Assembly (NCBI RefSeq): GCF_028583545.1
Contig: NZ_CP087106.1
Location: forward strand, 3,270,501-3,334,500
From: Methylobacterium sp. NMS14P
GTDB lineage: Bacteria; Pseudomonadota; Alphaproteobacteria; Rhizobiales; Beijerinckiaceae
Length of the DNA stretch: 64,000 nt
Reading direction: 5' to 3'
Shown: one piece after another, positions 1-7,883 of the stretch
Layout of the letters: each line of letters opens with the position of its first letter
How positions within the stretch are numbered: the first letter of the stretch is position 1
Position numbers and translations under genes: made by a program
Notes under the pieces: generated by a model
Seen by the model: the letters and a program-made list of their open reading frames with translations, nothing else
Databases searched by the model: none
Told to the model about the DNA's origin: nothing

Positions 1-1
1 G

Positions 2-289
2 TCGCTCGATCACGAGGCCTGGGTCGACGGTCAGGTGTCGCAGTCGACCTGGGGGCCGCCGCTCTGGATCCCCTACACGCTCATGTCGGTCGGCATGAGC
101 CTGCTGTGCCTCCAGTTCGTCCTGCAGATCGCCGAGGCCCTCGCCTACGGGCCGCGGGCCGCCGGCTGGGCGCAGCCCAAGATCGGGCTCGGAGCCGACG
201 TCAATCGCGACATGCACGGGGCGGCCGAGGTCGCGCCTCGGGGACCGGATCCGATGGGTCAGACCGTTTCCGCGAAGGTTGAACGATGA
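2..289 (+). CDS. TRAP transporter small permease (DctQ-like), C-terminal part
   Basis: This is the 3' end of a gene that starts left of the window; the frame is open from base 2. It ends with a hydrophobic segment (PYTLMSVGMSLLCLQFVLQI) and a short polar tail. In the TRAP family the small membrane subunit (about 160-200 aa, four membrane segments) sits between the periplasmic solute-binding protein and the large permease. The assignment rests mainly on the next gene, a clear DctM large permease whose ATG overlaps this stop codon by four bases (ATGA), the usual DctQM coupling. The substrate cannot be told. An internal GTG at 35 is unlikely to be the real start. Confidence 0.75.
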   Translation, partial: SLDHEAWVDGQVSQSTWGPPLWIPYTLMSVGMSLLCLQFVLQIAEALAYGPRAAGWAQPKIGLGADVNRDMHGAAEVAPRGPDPMGQTVSAKVER

Positions 290-1638
290 GCACGGCCGCG
301 ATCGGCTTCCTGTACGCGGGCGCGACCCTCGGGGCGATGCTCTCGGGCATCCCCATCGCCTTCGCGCTGGGCTTCGTGGCGCTCGCCTTCATGGTGGCGT
401 TCATGCCCGGCGCCTCCCTCGATACGGTGGCGCAGAACGTCTACGAGGAGATGGCCTCGATCACCCTGCTGTCGATCCCGCTCTTCATCCTGAAGGGCGC
501 GGCCATCGGGCGGTCCAAGGCCGGCCAGGATCTCTACACCGCCATGCACGCCTGGATGCACCGCATCCCGGGCGGGTTGGGCATCGCCAACGTCTTCGCC
601 TGCGCGCTGTTCGCCGCCATGGCGGGCTCCAGCCCGGCCACCTGCTCGGCGATCGGCTCCGCCGGCATCCCGGAGATGCGCAAGCGCGGCTACTCGCCGG
701 GCTTCGCCGCCGGGATCATCGCGGCGGGCGGCACGCTCGGCATCCTGCTGCCGCCCTCGATCACCATGATCCTGTACGCGGTCGCGGCCGAGCAGTCGCT
801 CGGGCGGCTGTTCCTCGCGGGCATCGGGCCGGGGCTCCTGCTCGTGGGCCTGTTCGCCGCGTGGTCGATGGTGCGCTTCCGCTCGGAATACGCCGCCGCC
901 AAGGAGGCACTGGAGCGCGGCGGGCCGGCCTCGCCGATCCTGGCCGACGAGCAGTACAGCATGTCGCAGCGCTTCTCGACGCTGCCGCGGGTCCTGCCCT
1001 TCGTGGTCCTGCTCACCGGCGTGATGGTGGCGCTCTACGGCGGCTACGCCACGCCCTCGGAGACCGCGGGCCTCGGCGGGCTGATGGCCCTGGCGCTGAT
1101 CGCCGCGATCTACGGTGTCTGGCGGTTCCGCGACGTCACGCCGATCCTGACGGCGACGCTGCGGGAATCGACCATGCTGATGCTGATCATCGGCATGTCG
1201 CTCCTCTACGCCTACGTGATGAGCTACCTGCACATCTCGCAATCGGCCGCCGCCGCGATCGTCGCGATGCAGCTCTCGCCGTGGCTGCTGCTGGTGACCA
1301 TCCTGGCGCTGGTGATCGCGCTGGGCTTCTTCCTGCCGCCGGTCTCGATCATCCTGATGACGGCGCCGATCATCCTGCCGCCGCTCAAGGCCGCCGGATT
1401 TGACCTCGTCTGGTTCGGCGTCGTGATGACCATCACCATGGAGATGGGCCTGATCCACCCGCCGGTGGGCCTGAACATCTTCGTCATCAAGAACATCGCC
1501 CCGGACATCCCGCTCTCGGACATCATCTGGGGCACCCTGCCCTTCGTGATCCTGATGGCGGTGGCGATCCTGATCCTGTGCCTCGTGCCCGGCATCGCGA
1601 TGTGGCTGCCGGACCTGCTGCTGACGACGACGCGGTAG
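286..1638 (+). CDS. dctM: TRAP transporter large permease (DctM)
   Basis: This 450-residue, very hydrophobic protein has about a dozen predicted membrane segments. It matches the DctM subunit of tripartite ATP-independent periplasmic transporters, which use an ion gradient to import organic acids or related solutes delivered by a binding protein. Family features visible are the glycine- and proline-rich GTLGILLPPSITMILYA stretch near residue 150 and the C-terminal MEMGLIHPPVGLNIFVIKN. The length is normal for the family (about 425-450 aa). The start overlaps the stop of the small permease gene. The binding-protein gene must lie outside the window, so the substrate is unknown. A strong hairpin follows 27 bases after the stop. 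Confidence 0.93.
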   Translation: MSTAAIGFLYAGATLGAMLSGIPIAFALGFVALAFMVAFMPGASLDTVAQNVYEEMASITLLSIPLFILKGAAIGRSKAGQDLYTAMHAWMHRIPGGLGIANVFACALFAAMAGSSPATCSAIGSAGIPEMRKRGYSPGFAAGIIAAGGTLGILLPPSITMILYAVAAEQSLGRLFLAGIGPGLLLVGLFAAWSMVRFRSEYAAAKEALERGGPASPILADEQYSMSQRFSTLPRVLPFVVLLTGVMVALYGGYATPSETAGLGGLMALALIAAIYGVWRFRDVTPILTATLRESTMLMLIIGMSLLYAYVMSYLHISQSAAAAIVAMQLSPWLLLVTILALVIALGFFLPPVSIILMTAPIILPPLKAAGFDLVWFGVVMTITMEMGLIHPPVGLNIFVIKNIAPDIPLSDIIWGTLPFVILMAVAILILCLVPGIAMWLPDLLLTTTR

Positions 1639-1665
1639 GTCGACCCGAGCAGAAGCGCCGCGAGG

Positions 1666-1695
1666 CAGGCCCCTCTCCGCCCGGAGGGGGGCCTG
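1666..1695 (+). terminator. Terminator-like hairpin after dctM
   Basis: A 13-bp stem (1666-1678 pairing with 1683-1695, one G-T pair) closes on a 4-base loop. It lies just after the TRAP permease stop. No T-run follows, so it may act as a GC-rich terminator or as a 3'-end protecting structure. Confidence 0.55.
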
Positions 1696-1834
1696 TCGCG
1701 TGGAGGGACGCGGTCACGCGGGCTCCGCGTCCCGCGCAGCGGCGCCCCGCGTCGGCGCGCTGGCCGCCGCGCCCGGAGCCGCCTATGGCAGCGCGCGCGC
1801 CGCGCCGCCCCGATCTCGAGCTTCGGACCGAACC

Positions 1835-2302
1835 ATGAGCCTCGCCTCCGTGCGCGCCTTCTTCGCCGAGAAGGCGCCCGACATCGCGGTCATCGTGCTG
1901 GGGACCAGCACCGCGACCGTCGCCGAGGCGGCCGAGGGCCACGGCGTCGTCCCGGCGCAGATCGCCAAGACGCTCTCGATCCGAGTCGGCGAGCAGGTCG
2001 CCCTGGTGGTGACGCGCGGCGACGCCCGGCTCGACAACCGGAAGGCCAAGGCCGCCTTCGGCGGCAAGGTGCGGATGCTCGACCTCGGCGAGGTGGAGGT
2101 CCTCACCGGCCACCCGGTGGGCGGCGTCTGCCCCTTCGGCCTGTCGACGCCGCTGCCCGTCTACTGCGACGTCTCGCTGAGGGCGTTCGACGAGGTGGTG
2201 CCGGCGGCCGGCAGCACCCACAGCTCGGTGCGGATCGCGCCGGCGCGGATGGCCGAGCTGACCGGCGCCGCCTGGGTCGACGTCTGCGCGCTGCCGGGCT
2301 GA
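1835..2302 (+). CDS. YbaK/EbsC-family aminoacyl-tRNA deacylase
   Basis: This 155-residue protein fits the YbaK/aminoacyl-tRNA synthetase-associated (ProX-like) domain, which hydrolyses mischarged aminoacyl-tRNA in trans. Visible family features are the N-terminal VRAFFAEKAPDIAVIVL, the lysine in AQIAKTLSIRV, the NRKAKAAFGGKVRML block and the conserved GHPVGGVCPFGL motif, followed by VYCDVSLRAFDEVVPAAGS. The ATG at 1835 is preferred because homology begins there; the frame is open further upstream but looks non-coding. Which amino acid is edited cannot be read from the sequence. The gene stands alone, convergent with the enoyl-CoA hydratase gene. Confidence 0.85.
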   Translation: MSLASVRAFFAEKAPDIAVIVLGTSTATVAEAAEGHGVVPAQIAKTLSIRVGEQVALVVTRGDARLDNRKAKAAFGGKVRMLDLGEVEVLTGHPVGGVCPFGLSTPLPVYCDVSLRAFDEVVPAAGSTHSSVRIAPARMAELTGAAWVDVCALPG

Positions 2303-2345
2303 GCGGCGCGGCTGGCGCCGTTCCCGCTCCGCACGACGCGCGGGT

Positions 2346-2483
2346 CCCCTCTCCCGTGCGGGAGAAAGACAGGGTGAGGGATCAGGTCTGTCCGGACGAG
2401 GCGCGCGCCGTCGACGCAGGATCGCGCGCTCGATCCTGAACGTTCTCGTCCCGCACCCCGACCCTCTCCCGCACGGGAGAGGG
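2346..2483. repeat. Palindromic intergenic repeat with inverted arms
   Basis: Two inverted copies of one element face each other between two convergent genes. The left arm (2346-2383) contains CCCTCTCCCGTGCGGGAG and the right arm (2448-2483) contains CTCTCCCGCACGGGAGAGGG. Each arm is itself a hairpin. The copies flank about 65 bases that also contain partly matching inverted sequence. This resembles the short extragenic palindromes found in many copies in Hyphomicrobiales genomes. No coding sequence is present. Confidence 0.75.
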
Positions 2484-2554
2484 GGCATGGCGCCACTGTC
2501 TCGACACCGGAGGCGCCGTCCCTCCGGACCGTCGCAGCACCCTCCGGTGCGGCC

Positions 2555-3367
2555 CTAGCGCCCGGTCCAGTTGGGCGGGCGCTTGCCGAGGAACGCCTCC
2601 ATGCCCTCGCGGAAATCCTGGCTCATGTAGCACATGAGGATCAGGTCATCGCCGGGATGCGGCGCGCCCTCGGCGCCGGCCTCCTCCTCTGCGAGGCGCC
2701 GCAGCCCCTCCTTGGTCGCCTGCATGGTCAGCGGCGCGTGGTTGGCCAGCAGCTGCGCCAGGGTATCCACCCGCTCGGTGAGCGCGGCGCGATCGTCCAC
2801 CATCTCGCCGATGAGCCCGATGCCGAGCGCCTCCTCGGCGCCGACGAGCCGGGCGGTGAAGATGATGTCCTTGACCCGCGCCGGGCCGATCAGGCCGGAG
2901 AGCCGCTTGAGGTTGCCCTGGCTCAGGCAGTTGCCGAGGGTGCGGGCGATCGGGAAGCCGAAGCGCGCGTCGCGCGTGGCCACCCGCAGGTCGCAGGCGG
3001 CCGCGATGGCGGCGCCGCCGCCCGTGCAGGCCCCGGCGATCGCCGCGATGGTCGGCACCCGCAGCCGCTCCAGGGAGCCCAGCACCTTGTCCATGAAGCG
3101 TTCGTAGCCCAGCGCGTCCTCGGCGGTGCTGAAGTCGCGGAACTGGGCGATGTCGGTCCCGGCCGCGAAGGCCTTGTCGCCCGCGCCGGTGATGATCAGC
3201 GCCTTGACCGCCGGGTTGTCGGCGATCGCCTCGCAGCAGGTGATCAGGCCCTGATACATCGCGAAGGTGAGCGCGTTGCGCGCCTGCGGACGGTTCAGGA
3301 CGATGCGGGCGATGCCGGCCTCGTCGGTGGTGAACAGCAGCTCGTCGGTCGCGGGCTTGGCAGTCAT
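2555..3367 (-). CDS. Enoyl-CoA hydratase/isomerase (crotonase) family protein
   Basis: This 270-residue protein is a full-length crotonase. It has the N-terminal RIVLNRPQARNALTFAMYQ motif, the first oxyanion-hole region DKAFAAGTDIAQF and the second, AGACTGGGAAIAAACDLRVA, which together bind and polarise an acyl-CoA thioester. The C-terminal GKRPPNWTGR is typical of the superfamily. The exact reaction (hydration, isomerisation or decarboxylation) is not decided by these motifs. It is the last gene of an operon of MFS transporter, class III CoA-transferase and this enzyme, starting 24 bases after the CoA-transferase stop. That order suggests uptake, CoA activation and hydration of an organic acid, in a carnitine-type (CaiB/CaiD) logic. 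Confidence 0.9.
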   Translation of the reverse strand: MTAKPATDELLFTTDEAGIARIVLNRPQARNALTFAMYQGLITCCEAIADNPAVKALIITGAGDKAFAAGTDIAQFRDFSTAEDALGYERFMDKVLGSLERLRVPTIAAIAGACTGGGAAIAAACDLRVATRDARFGFPIARTLGNCLSQGNLKRLSGLIGPARVKDIIFTARLVGAEEALGIGLIGEMVDDRAALTERVDTLAQLLANHAPLTMQATKEGLRRLAEEEAGAEGAPHPGDDLILMCYMSQDFREGMEAFLGKRPPNWTGR

Positions 3368-3391
3368 GCGCGGCGTCTCCGGGTGGCGGCG

Positions 3392-4612
3392 TCAGGCCGC
3401 GGTCTCGCGGACCACGCCCCGCGCGATCAGCGCGTCGATCTCCGCCGGCGCGTAGCCGGCCTCCGCCAGGATCGCCCGGGAATGCTCGCCGAGCAACGGG
3501 GCCGGCCCGTGCACGCGTCCCGGTGTCTCGGAGAACTTCACCGGCAGGCCGAGGGTCTTCATGCGCCCGACCCGCGGGTGATCGACCTCGACCACCATCT
3601 CGCGGGCGAGCGCCTGCGGGTCGCGGTGCATGGCGTTCACGTCGAGGACCGGCCCGGCCGGGACGCCGCCGGCCTCGAGCCGGGCGAGCCACTCGGCCGA
3701 GCTGTGGGCCCGGAAGATCGGCGCGAGGGTCGCGGCGAGGTCGTGCCGGTTGGCCATCCGGTCGCGGTTGAGCGCGAAGCGCGGGTCCTCGGCGAGGCGG
3801 TCCGCGCCGATGGCCTTGAGCAGGCGCAGCCAGTTGGTCTGGTTGGCCGCGCCGATCGTGATCCACCCGTCGGCGGTCTCGAAGGCCTCGTAGGGGGCGT
3901 TCAGCGGATGGGCCGAGCCCATCGGGCCGGGCGCGATCCCGGTCGCCATGGCGATGGCCGACTGCCAGTAGGTGTGGGTGATGCCGGCCTCGAACAGCGA
4001 CGTGTCGACCGCCTGGCCTTGGCCCGTCCGGAGCCGGTTCGCGTAGGCGGCCAGGACGCCCATCGCGGCCAGGATGCCGGCGGTGATGTCGGTGACCGGC
4101 GGCCCGCACTTCATCGGCGGACGCCCGGGCCCCTCCCCGGTCACCGACATGAGGCCGCTCATGCCCTGCGCCACGAGGTCGAACCCGGCGCGGTCGGCGT
4201 AGGGACCGGTGCGGCCGAAGCCGGAGAGCGAGCAGTAGACCAGTTCGGGGAACTCGACCTTCAGGGTCTCGTACCCGATCCCGAGGCGCTCCATCGTGCC
4301 GCCGCGGTAGTTCTCGATCAGGGCGTCCGCGCCCCTGAGCAGGCGGCGCAGGACCGCCACGCCGTCCGGATCCTTCAGGTCGAGGCTGATGCCGCGCTTG
4401 CCGCGGTTCATCATCATGTAGGCGGCGCTCTCGCCCTCGAGGGCGGGCGGGACGGTGCGACGGGTGTCGTCGCCCTCCATCTTCTCGACCTTGATCACCT
4501 CCGCGCCCATGTCGGCGAGCATCAGCCCGCAGACCGGCCCGGCCATGATGTGGGCGAGCTCGATCACCCGCATCCCGGCGAGCGGGCCGGACCGCTCCAT
4601 CGTCTCCGCCAT
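3392..4612 (-). CDS. Class III CoA-transferase, CaiB/BaiF family
   Basis: This 406-residue protein matches family III CoA-transferases, which move CoA between organic acids. The N-terminal block GMRVIELAHIMAGPVCGLML with GAEVIKVEK is diagnostic. The probable catalytic aspartate is Asp175 in PPVTDITAG, which becomes acylated in this family. NRGKRGISLDLK and LIENYRGGTMERLG are further family motifs. The length is usual. The start lies 6 bases after the stop of the MFS gene, so the two are probably coupled. Substrates (carnitine, formate/oxalate, mesaconate or a dicarboxylate) cannot be decided. The paired crotonase suggests that the CoA product is an enoyl-CoA or is turned into one. Confidence 0.92.
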   Translation of the reverse strand: MAETMERSGPLAGMRVIELAHIMAGPVCGLMLADMGAEVIKVEKMEGDDTRRTVPPALEGESAAYMMMNRGKRGISLDLKDPDGVAVLRRLLRGADALIENYRGGTMERLGIGYETLKVEFPELVYCSLSGFGRTGPYADRAGFDLVAQGMSGLMSVTGEGPGRPPMKCGPPVTDITAGILAAMGVLAAYANRLRTGQGQAVDTSLFEAGITHTYWQSAIAMATGIAPGPMGSAHPLNAPYEAFETADGWITIGAANQTNWLRLLKAIGADRLAEDPRFALNRDRMANRHDLAATLAPIFRAHSSAEWLARLEAGGVPAGPVLDVNAMHRDPQALAREMVVEVDHPRVGRMKTLGLPVKFSETPGRVHGPAPLLGEHSRAILAEAGYAPAEIDALIARGVVRETAA

Positions 4613-4618
4613 GGCGCG

Positions 4619-5911
4619 CTACTCCCCGGCCGGCACGGTGGCCGCGGGGCCGACCGGCGGCGTGACCGGATCCACGAACTCCCGCTCGGGGTGCATGGTG
4701 AAGGCCAGTGCGGCGCCGAGCAGGCACAGGCCGATCGAGCCGACGAAGGGCAGCGTCCAGCTCCCGGTCATGTCGACGATGACGCCGAAGACGATCGGCG
4801 ACACGATCGCCGCAACGGCCGAGCCGGTGTTCATCAAGCCGCTCGCCGTACCGGCATATTTCGGCGCGATATCCATCGGCACGGACCAGATCGGTCCGAT
4901 CACCAGCTCGGCGAAGAAGAAGCCGGAGGACAGGAGCAGCGCCACGAGGGTCAGGTCGCGCGTCATGAACACGCCGGCGAGGCTGGCGGCGGCCCCGAGG
5001 AAGCCGATCACGATCACCGACAGGCGCGCGAGCTTCACGTTGCCGGTGCGGTGCAGGATCGAATCGCTGAGCATGCCGCCGACCGTGTCGCCGACGACGC
5101 CGGCGAAGAACACGCCCGAGGCGAACAGGGCCGAGTTCTTCAGGTCGAGGCTGTAGTTCTCCTTGAAGAAGCTCGGGAGCCAGCCGAGGAACAGCCACAG
5201 CGTCCAGCCGTAGCAGAAATACGTGATGGAGACCGGCAGCATGCGCCGGGTCAGGGCGCCCCACGGCACGCTCTGCTTCGCGCCGACCTTGCGGGGCGGC
5301 GGCAGCGTGTCGAGCTCCGCCTTGGTGATCGCCGGATGCTCGGACGGGTCGTCCCGGAAGTACAGCCACCAGATCGCGACCCAGATGAAGCTCACCGCGC
5401 CGAGGATCACGAAGCTGGTCCGCCAGCCGAAATGGTAGATCAGGAAGGCGACGATCGGCGGCGCCACCGCGTTGCCGAGGCGCGCGAAGGCGTGGGTGAT
5501 GCCCTGCGCGAAGCCGCGCCGGCCGGGCGCCGTCCAGTTCTGCATGGCGCGGGTGGCGGTCGGGAAGGTCGCGCCCTCGCCGAAACCGAGCAGCACCCGG
5601 GCCAGGAACAGGCTGACGAGGCCGCCGACCATGCCGGTCAGGATGGTCGCGGCGGCCCAGATCACCCCGCAGGCCAGCAGCGTGCGCCGCGCGCCGAACT
5701 TGTCGCCGACCGACCCGCCGATCACCTGGAAGATGGCGTAGGGATAAGCGAAGGCCGACAGGATCAGACCGAAATCGGTCTTCGACATGCCGAAATCGCG
5801 CATGATCTCCGCGCCGGCGGTGGCGATGTTCACCCGGTCCAGATAGGTGATGAAGTACATCACACAGAGCAGGCCGAGCACGCCGTTCGTGGCGCTGAAG
5901 CGCTTCGACAT
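4619..5911 (-). CDS. MFS transporter, anion:cation symporter type
   Basis: This 430-residue protein has the 12-helix layout of the major facilitator superfamily. The N-terminal VMYFITYLDRVNIATAG and the GDKFGARRTLL loop are typical of the anion:cation symporter group that takes up sugar acids and other organic anions by proton symport. The start is supported by a strong ribosome-binding site (GGAGG, 8 bases upstream). It is the first gene of the operon with the CoA-transferase and crotonase, so it probably imports the acid they process. The substrate is unknown. Its promoter should lie in the 225-base gap that also holds the narK terminator. Confidence 0.88.
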   Translation of the reverse strand: MSKRFSATNGVLGLLCVMYFITYLDRVNIATAGAEIMRDFGMSKTDFGLILSAFAYPYAIFQVIGGSVGDKFGARRTLLACGVIWAAATILTGMVGGLVSLFLARVLLGFGEGATFPTATRAMQNWTAPGRRGFAQGITHAFARLGNAVAPPIVAFLIYHFGWRTSFVILGAVSFIWVAIWWLYFRDDPSEHPAITKAELDTLPPPRKVGAKQSVPWGALTRRMLPVSITYFCYGWTLWLFLGWLPSFFKENYSLDLKNSALFASGVFFAGVVGDTVGGMLSDSILHRTGNVKLARLSVIVIGFLGAAASLAGVFMTRDLTLVALLLSSGFFFAELVIGPIWSVPMDIAPKYAGTASGLMNTGSAVAAIVSPIVFGVIVDMTGSWTLPFVGSIGLCLLGAALAFTMHPEREFVDPVTPPVGPAATVPAGE

Positions 5912-6071
5912 CGACCGTTCCTCCCATGGGGCGCCGCCTCGCGCGGTCGCCGGGCGCCTCGGCGTGGGGACCGGGCGCTCTCTCGTAATGCATTATTCAA
6001 ACGCGTCACGAGACAGAAGGCAACCGCCGACCTGCATCCGGCACGCGAATTCGTTGTTCGCGGTGCAACTG

Positions 6072-6097
6072 AAAACGGGGGCCGCCGGGGCCCCCGT
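6072..6097 (-). terminator. Intrinsic terminator after narK
   Basis: On the minus strand a 9-bp stem (ACGGGGGCC with GGCCCCCGT; 6075-6083 with 6089-6097) and a 5-base loop are followed by TTTT. It lies 39 bases after the nitrate transporter stop and has all the parts of a Rho-independent terminator. Confidence 0.8.
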
Positions 6098-6135
6098 CCG
6101 GTGTCTCGCGTCGCCGGGCGACGGCGCGGCGCCGG

Positions 6136-7386
6136 TCAGGCGGTCGCGGGCCGGAGCTGGCCCTGCTCGGCCTCGGTGGCGGTGCCGAGCGCCTTGCCGC
6201 GCGGCCCGACCCAGCTGCCGACCCACTTGCGCTGCCAGAGGGCGAGGCATCCGAGGACGACCGCCGTGAAGACGGCGTAGCCGACGAAGCCCAGCGAGAA
6301 CGAGCCGGTATACTGCTTGGACAGGCCCATGACGTTCGGCAGGATCGCGCCGCCCAGCGCCCCGACCTCGCCGATCATCGAGCCGGCCACGGCCGTGTTG
6401 CTGGGCCAGCGCAGCGGCACGAGCTGGAACAGCGCGCCGTTGCCGGCGCCGAGCGCCGCGAAGCACAGCATGAACAGGAGCGTTGTCAGCGCCAGCGACG
6501 GGGTCGCGGTCAGCGAGAGCAGCGTCGCGATCGCCGCGAGCAGCACCACCGACAGGACCGCGATGCCGCCCATCCGGTCGGCAAAGTAGCCGCCGACGAT
6601 CCGGATGCCCGAGCCCATGAAGGCCGCCAGCATGGTCAGGCGCCCGGCCTCGACCTTCGTCACCGCGAACTGCTCGTAGAAGAAGGTCGGCAGGAAGTTC
6701 GACAGGCCGATGAAGCCGCCGAAGGTGATGACGTAGATCAGCGAGAACGCCCAGCCGTCCTTGGTGAACAGGCAGGAGACGTGCTCCTTGAAAGACTGGT
6801 GCTCGCAATCCGGCGGCTCCTTGGCGAGCACGATCATGATCGCGAGGGGCAGCAGCATGACGACGCCCGCGAACGCGTAGGTGGTCTGCCAGCCGTAGGC
6901 CTGGGCCAGCGGCGGGGCGAACAGCACGGCCAGCACGGTGCCGGAATTGCCGGCGCCCGCGATGCCCATCGCCAACCCCTTGTGCTCCGGCGGGAACCAG
7001 CCCGAGCCGAGGGACAGCGCGACGCCGAAGGACGCGCCGGCGATGCCGAGCAGGACGCCCATGGCGAGCACGTCGTTGTAGGAGGAGACGAAGAGATAGC
7101 CGTAGGCCATCGCCAGCATGATCACGCTCATCTCGGTGATCGCGGCGTTCTTGCGGCCGATATACTGGGCCAGGACGCCGAGCGGGAAGCGCATCAGCGC
7201 GCCCGCCAGGATCGGCAGCGAGATCATGAAGCCGGTCTGGGCCGGCGAGAGCTTGAAGGTCTCGGTGATGAACGGCCCCATGGCGCCGTTCAGGACCCAG
7301 ATGGCGAAGCAGAAATCGAAGTAGAGGAATGCCGCGAACAGCGTCGGGGGGTGACCCGACTTCATCACCGTTTTGAAGCTGGCCAT
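6136..7386 (-). CDS. narK: Nitrate/nitrite transporter, NarK/NasA type (MFS)
   Basis: This 416-residue, 12-helix MFS protein belongs to the nitrate/nitrite porter family. The glycine-rich nitrate signatures are visible twice: GIAGAGNSGTVLAVLFAPPL in the first half and GALGAGNGALFQLVP-like sequence (ALGAGNGALFQLVPLRWP) in the second half. The N-terminus MKSGHPPTLFAAFLYFDFCF is typical of assimilatory NarK/NasA. It would import nitrate for assimilation or export nitrite. No nitrate reductase gene is in the window. The gene stands alone with a terminator after it. A leader of about 400 bases with an ANTAR-type hairpin precedes it, hinting at NasT-like antitermination control. Confidence 0.88.
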   Translation of the reverse strand: MASFKTVMKSGHPPTLFAAFLYFDFCFAIWVLNGAMGPFITETFKLSPAQTGFMISLPILAGALMRFPLGVLAQYIGRKNAAITEMSVIMLAMAYGYLFVSSYNDVLAMGVLLGIAGASFGVALSLGSGWFPPEHKGLAMGIAGAGNSGTVLAVLFAPPLAQAYGWQTTYAFAGVVMLLPLAIMIVLAKEPPDCEHQSFKEHVSCLFTKDGWAFSLIYVITFGGFIGLSNFLPTFFYEQFAVTKVEAGRLTMLAAFMGSGIRIVGGYFADRMGGIAVLSVVLLAAIATLLSLTATPSLALTTLLFMLCFAALGAGNGALFQLVPLRWPSNTAVAGSMIGEVGALGGAILPNVMGLSKQYTGSFSLGFVGYAVFTAVVLGCLALWQRKWVGSWVGPRGKALGTATEAEQGQLRPATA

Positions 7387-7883
7387 AGCTGGTGCTCGTC
7401 GTAAGTGGGCGAACCGCCACGCGGTCGCTCATGCCGGGGATCCGGACTCACACCGTCCGCTGTTTGGAGCGCCGTTGCTCCGTGGCCGCTGCAGGCGCGG
7501 CTGCGTGGGCAATGCAGCAAGCGTGCCATATCGCACAGGACATCCGCCGCCGGGATCGCCGCCTCGACGAGCGTCGGGCCAGGGCGCGCTCCGCCGAGTC
7601 GCTGCCGCGCGGCGAGGCAGGGGTGCCGAGTAAACGGGCGCTCGCCCGGCGCCCTCACGGATCGGTGAGCGGCGCCGCCGAAATCATTGCTGCACGAGGG
7701 CAACACAGGTGCCGAGAAACGACGGCGAAGACCCTGTAAGTTGCCCTCGATCATCGTCAGCAACTTGGCGGTAAAGCGCCACCTTTGCTAAGCCCCGGGA
7801 TGAGCTGTGCCGCGACTTCGTGCCGGCCCGCTCGCCTGCGCGTCGCGGCAAGCCCCGGCGACGCCTCCCGAGGAATTCGAACC
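7387..7883. promoter_or_regulatory. Divergent control region of narK and an L,D-transpeptidase gene
   Basis: This 497-base gap holds no convincing gene. It separates narK (minus) from the L,D-transpeptidase gene (plus). The narK-proximal part contains a hairpin at 7466-7481 (5-bp stem, loop AACGGC on the minus strand) described separately. The far side (about 7740-7790) is less GC-rich and probably contains the promoters. No clear -35/-10 pair stands out. Confidence 0.45.
7466..7481 (-). promoter_or_regulatory. ANTAR-type hexaloop hairpin in the narK leader
   Basis: On the minus strand GGAGC-AACGGC-GCTCC forms a 5-bp stem with a six-base loop that has A at position 1 and G at position 4. Those two bases are the conserved loop positions recognised by ANTAR-domain antiterminators such as NasT. 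It sits about 80 bases upstream of the narK start. A second hairpin of the expected pair is not clear, so the call is tentative. Confidence 0.35.

Noticed and set aside
2646..6280. Very long open frames on both strands (over 1,100 codons) across the MFS, CoA-transferase and crotonase genes
   Set aside because: They run in shadow frames of recognised genes, are rich in Arg, Gly, Pro and His, and show no domain. GC-rich third positions keep stops rare.
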